Program-made: the position numbers and the translations under genes
The notes under the pieces: model-generated
What the model was told of the DNA's origin: nothing
Seen by the model: only the letters and a program-made list of their open reading frames with translations
The model's database searches: none
From: Halichoerus grypus
Taxonomy: Eukaryota; Chordata; Mammalia; Carnivora; Phocidae
Assembly (NCBI RefSeq): GCF_964656455.1
Contig: NC_135713.1
Span: forward strand, 192,814,187 to 192,878,186
Length of the DNA stretch: 64,000 bases
Direction: 5' to 3'
Shown here: piece by piece, positions 10,801-22,100 of the stretch
Layout of the letters: every line of letters begins with the position of its first letter
Numbering within the stretch: the first letter of the stretch is position 1

Positions 10801-13800
10801 CTGCCCAAGGGCTCAACTTTACTGGGAAGGGAAGCTGAGCTGAGCTTTAAAAATGCATTTAGCCTCATTTTCCCACTGGCACGCTGCAGCCTGAGCAGCC
10901 GCTCAGCAGGGTGGCCAGGGAGTGCGTTAGAGAGGCCGCGGCCCTGTGGTCCTCGGGGCCAGACCGTGGCTCCCTCTTTCCCGGAGACAGCAACATCTCC
11001 CCCCACCAGCCACCACCCCATCATCTCCCTCTTGTCCTGCTGCTGCCAGCAGAGAGGCAGGTCCAGGCTGGACACCCCCCACCCTTGGGGAACCAGTGAC
11101 CTGAGCTGCTGAGGTCACTCTCGCAGCCCAGCAGCACTGAGCCGGACCTAGGGCGTCCCACTCTGTCTCCCACACAGTGCTCTGTCCCTGCCGGGCTCCG
11201 GGCTCAGGGACTGGGACTCAGGCATCTTCCCCAGGCATCCTTGAGCTCTGCTGGGGTGGGGATGTGGCATGAGGGTCAGTGTGAGCCATGGAAAGGCCTG
11301 CAGCAGGGGATTGGCTCAAGATTCAGTTGCTCTTCTAGCCAGTGCCGCCTGGACTCCGGGCCAGAATTCACTCTAGGAAACATATTTAAAGTCACCAATG
11401 CCCGAGTGAGGTGAGGCAGGGCGACCTCCACCGGCAAAGGAGAAAAGACTCAAGATTTGGATCTCCTTTGGTCCCTTCCTTCCTGGATTTTAGGGCCCTG
11501 GTGCCTGCCGGGGGTATGGGCAGGAGGGAGTGTGAGAGGGACCCTTTGTGCAGCTCCACCCACCCCAGAGCCATGGAGCCAGGCCTCATCTCAGATGGCA
11601 GGGCTCCTCCCCATCTCCTTAGAAGGCGACAAGTTCCGGGCCGCAGTCCAGTCTGGTGGCTGTGCGGGCCCCCACGCCTCCCTGGGGCGCCCTCCTGTCT
11701 TTTCCCCCAAATGCCATGTGCCAGGCTGGGAGCTGGTTGTAGTGGATCCCATGAGACCCACCCCCTGTGACATCCCCCAGTCCACTTTTGCCACCTGTCG
11801 TTTCCTGTCCTAAGAGACCTCCACCATGGATGTGTCCAACACATGACTCTCCAACATAAATCCTGCTGTTAGAGAAATGCCACCATGAGGACCTTCCCCA
11901 ACCCCTGCCCTGTGGGCCCCACCCCATGTGAAACACTGCCACATGGACCCCCCCATGGGAAACCTCACTGCGGATAGTCATTCCAATGTGCCACATCAGC
12001 TGTCACCACGTACCCTTCCACCATAGCATGCCCAGCCTCGTGAGGGAGAATCAACTCATCAGCTCTCACCATCCCTTTTGCTACCATGTGCGATGCCAAA
12101 ATGGGACATTTCTCCAAAGGGCACCCACCACATAATCTGCCACCACATAAGGTCTTGCAAGGAAGCAGCCCCAGCAGGCTGGTCAAGTCTGAGTGGGCAG
12201 CCCTATTGGGGCCAGCAGGCAGAAAGAGGCAAGAAGATGGGGGTAGTAGGGAAGCCCCTCTCCTCAGCTTCAACTCCAGAGTCCCCCAGCAAGCAGGCCT
12301 CTGTGTTGGCCCAGATGGATGGATAGATGGACGGACTGATGGACAGATGGATGCCTGGGTTGCTCTTTGGGAGAGGAGCCCATGGTTCACTCTGACTCTC
12401 TCTCCTTCTTCCAGACAACGGCTACAGGGAGTGCCTGGCCAATGGCAGCTGGGCCGCCCGCGTGAACTACTCCGAGTGCCAGGAGATCCTCAGTGGGGAG
12501 GTGAGGCTGCCAGTGTGGACGGTGGGTGAGGCCCCAGCTCAGGTCTGGGTCTGCTGTGCGGGTGCCCAGCATCATGGCTGTGAGCAGCCATCCCCAAGGG
12601 AGGCTGAGCCAAGAGGGCGGCAGCTGGCTCTGACCCAGATGAGTTGGGTCCTTGCTCCTTCCCTCCTTCCACCCATCACCCACCTGCGCGGCACATCCGG
12701 GTCCCGCCAGGGGGCGCTGTGTCAGAACCAAAGATGGGGGCGGGGTGGGGGGGAGCAGTGCCGTTGGAAAAAGCCCTTGGAGAGGCTTTGAAATATTTAA
12801 ATGTTTTTGAGAAGATGGTGCTTACACATAATACAAAATTCAAAAGGTACAAATGGGAACACAGAGAAGTCTCCTTCCCGCCCTGTCCCGGCCACTGGGT
12901 TCCCTCCCCAGAGGCAAGGCCAGTTTCTTAGGTGTTCTTCCAGAGACATTGTCTGCGTATGTGAGTAATTACATACAGAGATACTCTTTTTTGCTTTAAT
13001 CCAAATGTTGCATGTTCTCCACACTGTCTGACACCTTGATTTTTGCATACGACCCTCCGTCTTGGAGACTGTTCCCTATCAGTACATAAAGAGCCTCTTC
13101 ATTCTTTTTTACATTTGCGTAATACCACATTGTGCAAAATGTGCCGTCGTTTATTTAACCAATCTTTATCCTCAGTCTGGTTATTACCAACAGCGCCGCA
13201 ATGAATAATCTCTTCAGGGTGGCATTTGGCAGAGGCACGGGTGTATCTGGTGTTGCTGCTGCCTCCGTCCTCCGTGCCCCCTCCCCTCCATCTCCACGCA
13301 CCCTTTCAGTAGGTGCTGAGGAAGGAGAGGGTCGTGGAGCTGGAAAAATGAGTGAGCAGACAGCAAAGGACAGACGGGAGGACACCCCAGGCTGTGTGAG
13401 GGCTCCAGGCGTCTGGGCAATGGAGGAAGGGGGCAGATCCACACCGTCCTGAGAATTCCAGCGCTTAAAAGATCTAAATTGGAAGGGACCTTGGAGACCC
13501 TCCATCCTCGCTTAATCTGCCTGGTAATAAGAGCCACACAGAGCACTTGTTCAAATATAGGCTCCAGGGCTTCGTCCAACATCCGATAAATCAAAATCTC
13601 CAAGGAGGATGTACAGAGTCCCAGGGGACCTTCTGATGGGGGTGGGGGGAGTGAATAACTCTGATTTAGTGCAACCCATTCACCTTGCAGGTGGGGAGAC
13701 TGAGGCCCAGAAAGGGGGAGTGGCTCACACAAGGTTACACAGCCAGAGAGGGTCAGAGCCTAGAACCTGGGCTTTGGAGTGGAGGCTTGCTTCTGCCCCC

Positions 13801-16061
13801 CACTAGGTGCTCAGTGGGAAGCGAGGTTGATGGAGGAAGAACAGCTTTCCCCACCTTGCACCCCACTCGGCCCTGGGTGCTTTGGTGACCCCCTTCCCCA
13901 GGCTGCCTGGCTTCTTGTCACTGAGCCATTGGGACTCTGCTGTCTCCTTCCTGAAGCTGCAGACATAGGACACAGTTTAGCTTAGAAGAATGGCACGTTC
14001 TCTGGTGGGGCTGCTTTGGCAGGGTGAGTTACTAGGGATGCCAGAGAGAGGTTTGCTGGTATCTCCACTCACAGGCCAGTCTCGTGGTCCCCCGCAGGCC
14101 ATGGTGGGTTGGTCCGGCCCTGCTGACCTGAGCAGGGTGCTAAGCACCCACATAGTGAGCCAGCCTGGGAAGTCCTGGGGTTGCAGATGAGGGCACCCCC
14201 ACCCCTGGGGGGGACTGAGGGAGGAAAGTGGGGTCAAGAAACATAATTGGGCCGGAAGATCTGGGGCGGGGTTGGGCAAGAAGACCACTCAGCCTGATGG
14301 GGAGCTCCTTACCTGGCACCCAGGAGACGAGGCAGAAAGCGAGGTCAGTGCTGTGGACAGCTTAGACCACAGCTCACGCCCATGGGGAGAAGGTATGGGC
14401 AGGCACGGTGAAGGCAAGAATCCTCAGCCCTCCACTGCACCCCACCTTGTCCTGCTGGGTGTGCAGAGCCTGAGGCAATGATGTAGCTCCAACTGCAGGT
14501 CAGGCCAGCCTCCTGGCTTAAAACAAATTGCCCTCCCCCGACCCCCGAGGAGGAAGCGTCTGTCGCCTTCTTGAAAAGGAGAAAAGCTGGAGGGCCACAG
14601 CTGCTCCCCGCCTTCCCCCTGCATGGAGCCCCCTGAATGTCAGAGGAAGTTCGCGGTTCACCCGAATCCCTCCTGCTCTAATTGAAGCCCCATCCTTCTA
14701 GTTGGCTGATGGGGGACACCACCCTGTAGCTCCCACCCCTTTTGCCATGACAGGGGTCTCTCCCTCTCTCTACCAGCGGGGTTAGGGGGAGAAGGAGGAT
14801 TGGGGAACACCAGCTTCTCATCAGTCCCCTCTTTGGCAGGATAACAGGAACAGCATGGGCTTGGGAGGCGGCTGGTTTGCAGTTTGGATTCTGGTTCCAG
14901 CACATGTTCTGTGTGACCCTGGGTGGGCAACTTAGCCTCACCAAGGCCCAGCTTCCTCGTCTGTAAAAGGGCCCAGAGAGAGAGGGTCACGTCCGCTTGT
15001 GTCTTGGTCTGTGGAGGGCGCTCCATCCATGCGCCATCCCTCTGCCTCTCCTCTCACCAGGGGTCAGGGGAGGTTGTAGGGTACACCTGGGGGGTGGAGG
15101 GTTGTTGATGAGGAGACCAGGTAACACGGGCACCCCCTTCCTCTGCTTACTGACTCGGTGGGGGCTGCCACCCACCCCTTTCTCGGGCAGCCCCTGCCAG
15201 CCCGGCTGCCTGGCACTCTGGGTAATCAATTAATTTAATTACTGAAAATGCCATTCCCTTCTGCCAGCCTCTAGCCTCTAGCCAGACCCCTCCCCACTCT
15301 CAAGATTCCCCATCCACTCCTGAGCTATCAAGAAGAGGAAGAGAAGTCTCCAATTAATGGAGCAGTTGATTTCTCAGCTCTGGGGCCTGGGCTAAGCCCT
15401 AATTAAGCACCAGTGCCCCAGGGGATTGCAGATAATGGATTTGCAGAAGGGCTGCCCCGTGAAATGGGACTCGTGAGGGCGCCCAGAGGCCAGGCCAGGG
15501 AGGAGACTGCCTACGGCCACCACCACCAGGGGACAAGCCCCCAGCTGGGAAGCTTGACTTGTTGATGGCCCAATCCTAGGAATGGCACTGACCCCCTCCC
15601 CTGCACTGGCCCCCACTCTCCATATCAGCACCCCCCAGACACAGTTTCCCTTCCCTGCAGTGACATCCACCCTGCCCCCACAGCCCAGACTCACCCCCAC
15701 CTCCCGTGACACTTATACATGCTCTGCTTCCCTCCCCCACACCTGCTGATCTGGGGAGCCCGGGCACTTCCTGGGAGGGCACACCTTGATGCCACATGAA
15801 AGGGGTTCTGGGGGTGTAGGCTTGTGAGCTGGGGTTCACTGCTCACAGCAGTGTTGGTTGGACCAGAACTTCTGAAACGCTTAAGAATCACTGGGGCTTC
15901 TGGCTAAAATGAAGGTTCAGACTCAGTGGGTCTGGGGCAGGGCTTCAGATTCTTGCAAACTCCCGGGTGATGCTGGTGTCACCGGTCTGGGGACCACACC
16001 TGGAGGAGTAAGGGGCTGGAGTGCCCACGGGTGGGGTGAGGGAGCAGCTCTGGAAACCAGC

Positions 16062-16100
<39 letters not shown>

Positions 16101-19100
16101 ACAGAGTGGGACAGGCAGAGGTGGGAGAGAGACGGGGGCGGGAGCAGGGGGAAGGCCGTAGCGAGCACTCAGAGTCATCCTGCAAAGGCATTGGGATAGG
16201 TCGTACGTGGCCACCACTTGGGACAAGGTGTGTCTTGCAGAGTCTGGTCGAAGTTGGCTGGGCACTAATTCCTTACTGGGTCCTGGTCACTGAGAGTATG
16301 GCAGAGTGGCTCCGCCCAGAGCCACCTTGTGACCCCTTCCTCACGGTACCAGCCGGTCTCCACACTGAACAGGGACAGTGCTGGTCAGGTTCTCAGGGAC
16401 TGGCTGTGTCCATGTGTCCTTCAGCTGTCCCAGCTGCTTCTGCAGTTAACGGTGGCCGTCTCGCAGGCCGTCAGAAGGGTCTCTTGGAGTATCGCTGGGT
16501 GGCTCCTAAGATATTGCGGGCTCTTCGTCTCAGGCTATTGCTGACCGTCTCCAAGGGTGCCGGGCTGTCTCTTGAGCGTGGCTGGCCGTCTCCTGCGGTG
16601 GCCCCGCCACGTCCTGGGCAGTCTCCCCCGGCTCTTGGCACTGTAACCCCGTGGGCTGCTGGGCTGCCATCTCTCAGACCGCACCAGGCTGGTGTGGCAG
16701 ACGAGGGGCTGGGCTCGGCCGGGGCCTTCCACCTGGAGGAGTCACACTGAGGCAGCCCCCTGAATGGGTCGGCCCAGTTCTCCCCTTTTGGCGTCGGTGG
16801 AGAAAACCCCTCATTCGCCCCCATGCTCCCTGCAGAAGCCCTCCGAGGATCCTGGGCACTGCTTGTCTCTCAGAAACGCACCACGGCTGGGGGCGGGGGG
16901 CATGGGAAGAGGGGGTCTAGGAGCTGGCCAGGCAGCTTGGGCCGATTATGCAGCCTCTTCAACTGGAAAAAACAGACAGAAGGACAGTCTCTGAGGGCCG
17001 TCGTGAGAAAGAAAAGCAATGACCTCTGTAAAGCCCCTGGCACAGTGCCCAGCATAGAGTAGGTGCTGAATAAATCCCACTCGTCCCGCCTCAACCTACA
17101 ACCCGGCTTGGGCTGCAGTGGGGGTCGGGGGGGGGAGGCTGATGGCATGTGGTGGTGAAGGGGTTCCCTGCACATCCTGCTCGCTCACCTGCGCCTGTGA
17201 ACGGAGCTGGGGTGTCACGCTGTTCCAGCCCACAGGCATTGTTATTACCCAGGGGCTTCGCAGCATGGATTTGCAGAAAATGTAATGAAAGGAAATTAAG
17301 TACCAGCTCCAGACAGACTGGATGTGTGCATATCTTCTGGAGTCTTTGGATTTGGCATCTATTGCCAGGCACTCAGAGACCGTCCCCCATCTGCATGGTG
17401 GCGATAGATACCCTCTGCTCTTCTTCCCCTCCCCTCTCCCCCCACTCCCCTCCACCACGGCTTCTCTGTCTGCCTCTCTCTCTCTCTCTCTGTTTTCTGC
17501 CTCCATTGACACCTCAGTGGGTCTCAACCCTTCGGAGCCTGAGTTGCTAATGTGATTTCCTGCCACGTTCCTGAAAGCCTCTGCCAGGAAAATTAGTCCC
17601 TTAGAGGTTCTTCAGTGAGGACGTGCCTTCAGAAGGGGTGTGGTGGGCGCTGGGAAGAGCAGGGGGAGGGAGGGCTTGGCCTCTCCTCCGATGCCCGCTC
17701 GGCGTCCTGCTGCAGAGGTACATCCTTCGAGCTTGGGTGAGTGAGTTTGGGCCTCAGTTTCCGCATCTGGAAGAAGAGTTGGGCTGGACTCGATCCTTAG
17801 GACCAGTTCTGACGTCCAAGGATTCTGGAATCCCAATAGGAATTTCTATGGGGAGCCAGGCGCTCTTCAGTGTCCCTGAAAGGTTGAACAAGGCCTTTGT
17901 GAACTTACCCTTTTCTCACCACTGGCCAGTGTCTGTGCGTCCTCATGGCCTGGCCCCACGCCAGAACCCTGAAAGGATAAGGGGAGGAGGTGCTAACAGG
18001 GCCCCTCCCCCGCTTTGCAAAGCCAGCCGCTTTCAACAACCATTTGCCCTTCCTTCACACAGTTAGGGAGCTCCACTGTGTGCCCGGTTCTGGCTCCGTG
18101 GGCCCTGCCCTCTCGGGACCTGTGTGCCTAGAGCTGGGCACTGGGGACCACCGGTCCCCCATCATGGGGTGGGGGACACAGTTGTAGCCTCAGTACCTCG
18201 CCAGTCTGTCATGCTGGTTAAGAGGTGGTTCGAGGCTGAGGGAGCTTGGATGGCCCCCTGGTGTTTGGGCAGAAGGGAAAGGTGAGTGTGAGAGCCGCGT
18301 ACATGGGATGGGGACCCCTGTGTGATGCGGAGCCCCGAGGTAGCCGGTATTTGTCCAACAGGACGGAGCAGTGGGCAGGGCATGGGATTCAGGGACAGAC
18401 AGACAGGCAGACAACAGTCTCAAATTGGACGGCACAGCTCCAGGGCCACGCACGACACACAGCCAGGGCTCGGGCAGGGGAGTAACTACTGTTATTACCA
18501 ACTCCGTCTCAGCCACCGAGGGGGCTGTCCTCACATGTCCAGTGGGTGCAGGGGTGCCGCTGTGTGGGAGTCTCACCTCTGTCCCTCTCCCCTACCTCAG
18601 AAGAAGAGCAAGGTACACTACCATGTCGCTGTCATCATCAACTACCTGGGCCACTGCATCTCCCTGGTGGCCCTCCTGGTGGCCTTTGTCCTCTTTCTGC
18701 GGCTCAGGTGAGAAAGGCTGCGTAGGCCCGGGACTTGAGCAGGGTAGAGAAGGAAGATGCAGGAGGCAGCTCTGGGTGAGGGGTTGCTGGCAAGGGGGGG
18801 CCCCTGCCCCCTCACCTCAGTGGGAGGGGGTGACAGATAGACGAGTCCCAGGTCCCTCGGAACCTCTGGTAGGGCCACTGCTGCCCCCCAGCCCAGTCAC
18901 TGCTAGGGGGACGGGGGATGGCTGAAGCCCAGGCTCGCCTTGTGCCACCCCCACCCATGCCGGGATGCACCCATCTGGGAGGCCGGGAAGGTGGAGCCCT
19001 TTGGGTTCGAACCTGCGTGGGCCCAGCACTATTGCAAGCCAGCAGTGCCAGGAAGAGGGGTAGGGGTAGGAGCTGAGCGTCAGGCCTGCACGCGGGGAGC

Positions 19101-22100
19101 TACAGGGAGACGAGGGGTGCCATGGGAGGAGGGGCATCCCCAGTAAGCAAGAAGCCCCTGGTCCCTGGAGCATCGACTGTGTGGCCGGCTCTGCCAGCAG
19201 AGCTTAGGTCTGGGTGGGTCTCCGGGAGGAAGGGCCCTGTGGGGCATCAGGAGAGTTCTGCTGCCACCTCCCGGTGTGACTTAGCCAGTGAGCCCTGCCC
19301 TCAGTTTCCCCATCAACCCATCTGGGCTGGAGGGATGCTGGCGGCCCGTCCCTCAGCTCCTCTTCCCTTCCCTTGCTTCCATCACCCACCCTCCCCTGCT
19401 GCCCCCCAGGAGCATCCGGTGCCTAAGAAACATCATCCACTGGAACCTTATCTCGGCCTTCATCCTGCGCAATGCCACGTGGTTTGTGGTCCAGCTCACC
19501 ATGAGCCCCGAAGTCCACCAGAGCAACGTGGTATGTCCTGGAGGGGCAGCCCCAGGGTCAGAGGAAGGGTCTGGATGGGATGGCCCTGGTGGAAAATGGG
19601 CCAGGCACAGGCCTTGAGGCCCAATAAAACAGGAATGGTTCCCTGGTGGGGGCGGGGCGCATCCTACTGAGAGGCCCCAGACCCAGGGTGGGGTGCTGCT
19701 GCTGCCACGCCCCCTCCCCCCTTCTAAGTGTCATCTCTGCTGGGGGGGGGTGGTAGGGCTGGTGCAGGTTGGTGACAGCCGCCTACAACTACTTCCACGT
19801 GACCAACTTCTTCTGGATGTTCGGGGAGGGCTGCTACCTGCACACGGCCATTGTGCTCACCTACTCCACCGACCGGCTGCGCAAGTGGATGTTCATCTGC
19901 ATCGGCTGGGGTGAGCGCGCTGGCCCCTGCCCCGGCCAGGCTGTCCCCTCCGCACCCACACTCTGGCCAGCTGGCGAGGGGGCCTGCGAGCTCAGGGCCA
20001 GGTCCGGGGGTGGGGTGAGCACCACAGCCCTCTGCTCCTACTTGCGGGTGGGGTGCAGCAAGTTGGATGCGAGAGTATGAGCTCTACCTAGGGGATCCCG
20101 TGCCCACCTCGAGGCTCTGGGTCGCACGAGGCTCCTCCAGACCTTGCATCCCCCAGACCCCACTGATGAGCCCTGTGACAGCCAGTCTCTCCCCAGGTGT
20201 GCCTTTCCCCATCATCGTGGCCTGGGCCATCGGAAAGCTGTACTATGACAATGAGAAGTAAGTCCCCTCCTCCCCTGAGCCCCGAGGTCCAGGCTCCCAG
20301 CCCAGCTCCGCCTGACGCTCCCTAAGGACCTTAGGCCAAATCACCTTCCCTGGCGGGCCACGGTTTCTTTATCCATATAGGGGAGGGTGCTGGGGGCTGG
20401 ACTCGATCTGAGGGTCCCCAGCAGTGCTCTACTCGAGGTGGGGCTGGCTAGACAGGTGGATCCAGGCTCCTTTATCTGTCTTGGGATTTCATGAACAGCA
20501 TAAGCATTACTGACAGTGTCTGGAGACAGACGGCCCAGGTTCTGAACCATGGACCCATCATTAAGTAGTTCTATGACCTTGGGCTAGTTACTACGGTGTG
20601 CCTCAGTTTCCTCATCTGTAAAATGGGCATCCCAGTAAAACTGCCTCCCATAAAGGGTTTTTGTGGGGATGACAGGAGTTCATATAGTAGTAAGCCTTTG
20701 AAAGAGTGTCTGGCACATAGTAAAGGCCATATAAATGTTTTCTATGAATATTAAGATTTGTTTTACAAAAGGTTCTATGGATTTAATAGAAATGAATCCT
20801 GATGATCTCATAGAGTCCTTCCAGCTCTGAAGTCCTGAAGTGACTTTGGTCTCGGGTATTCCCAATTGCCCCTGAAAATTAGATTTCTACTGTAGTGGTT
20901 CTTAGCCTTGGCTCACGTTAGAATCACCCAGGAAGCTTTAGAAAACACCAAAGCCCAAGCTTGACCTTCAAAGAGAGGGACGTAATTGGTCTGGAGTGTG
21001 CCCCGGGCACCGTGATTTTTAGCTGCTAAGACTGAGAATCACTGAGAGAAAGGCAGAAAATGTGGATACAGACAGCCGGGGAGGTGCCAAAGCATTTTCA
21101 GGAACCCGCTGTCTAAGTGGGGTTCCAAGTGGCCTCCGTCACAATGACAATTCCTCCCCACCCCCATAGAGGGGAGGGGGCCGCCACAACCTCACTGGGC
21201 TCGACAAGGAGCCTGGAAAATGATATTCATATTTGCCTGGCTGATCCTTCCTGACTCCGGCCCGGCTGGCTCGCTCTGCATTGGCACAGCCGACGGGGTA
21301 GGGGAGGGCGGCCAGCTGCCAGAAACCACTGGGGGCTTGGGAGTCATGCCCGGGACGTTGGGTCCTGGCACAGGAGCATCATAAACCCTGGGCAATGGTG
21401 CCTTTCCTGCAGGTGTGCAAGTGAGTACAGGGGAGGACAGGAAGAGCAGGTTTCAAAAAGCTGCCCAGTGTGTCTCGGAGGGTAAAGGGCGCCTATCTTA
21501 AGTCTGTCTGAGCGGCTCTGGAGCCCCATCTAGTGGTAAGGTGCTGACACTGCAGCATAAGGGATCCAGGTGTGAGACGCCAGAAAGAACTTGTAGACCC
21601 TGGGGTTAAGGACTCGACCTGGGGTCTAGCTCGTATTTGGCCTACATGGTGTTTTTTGAAACCTGCAATCCATTTCAAACCTTTAAAAAGTCAAGAGGTT
21701 TCACATAAAAATCTCAGTTTCTAAGCACTGTGGGTCTGCATCCCCTGGGGGCCATTTCTCTGCACAAGGACATGGGACTTTCCATGTGCCCCATCCCAAC
21801 CCACCCCCAGATCCCCCAAGAGATTACTGGAGGGAAACAAGAAAATGAAAAGCAGTTCTGGCTTTCAAACAGGTGAAACTTGTGGAATCTCGGCCTGGGG
21901 GTCATTCGAGCTGCAAATAAGGGATTCAGAGATCGCTGGCTGCCGGGGGCCCACTGCGTGACGGGCACCAGGCACCACGATGGGGCTTGTGCCAGAGCCC
22001 CAGTGGGGCCCCAGGGGAGCAGTGGTGTGCTGAGCCCTGGCCTGTTCCACTCAGGGGTTATTTCCACAACCCGCCCTCCCTGCCACATGGCCTGCTTCCA

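Larger units (their letters stand above)
7865..12414 (+). other. CRHR1 intron 3
   Basis: GC-rich intron with MIR fragments near 7950-8205, 9065-9170, 9545-9670 and 10270-10530. A short GATG-type tetranucleotide patch lies near 12314-12352. No exon with coding character is seen. Confidence 0.8.
12501..18600 (+). other. CRHR1 intron 4
   Basis: Contains an L1 3' fragment (12785-13225), a MER5-type fragment near 13500-13640, MIR pieces (13655-13775, 14840-14985, about 16990-17090, 17700-17800), a MER5A copy (15850-16010) and a GA dinucleotide tract (16065-16098). Open frames such as 16064-16750 cross simple repeat and show no recognisable protein. Confidence 0.8.

Noticed and set aside
16064..16750. 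228-codon + frame in CRHR1 intron 4
   Set aside because: Begins in a GA microsatellite and continues through degenerate repeat; no homology recognised.
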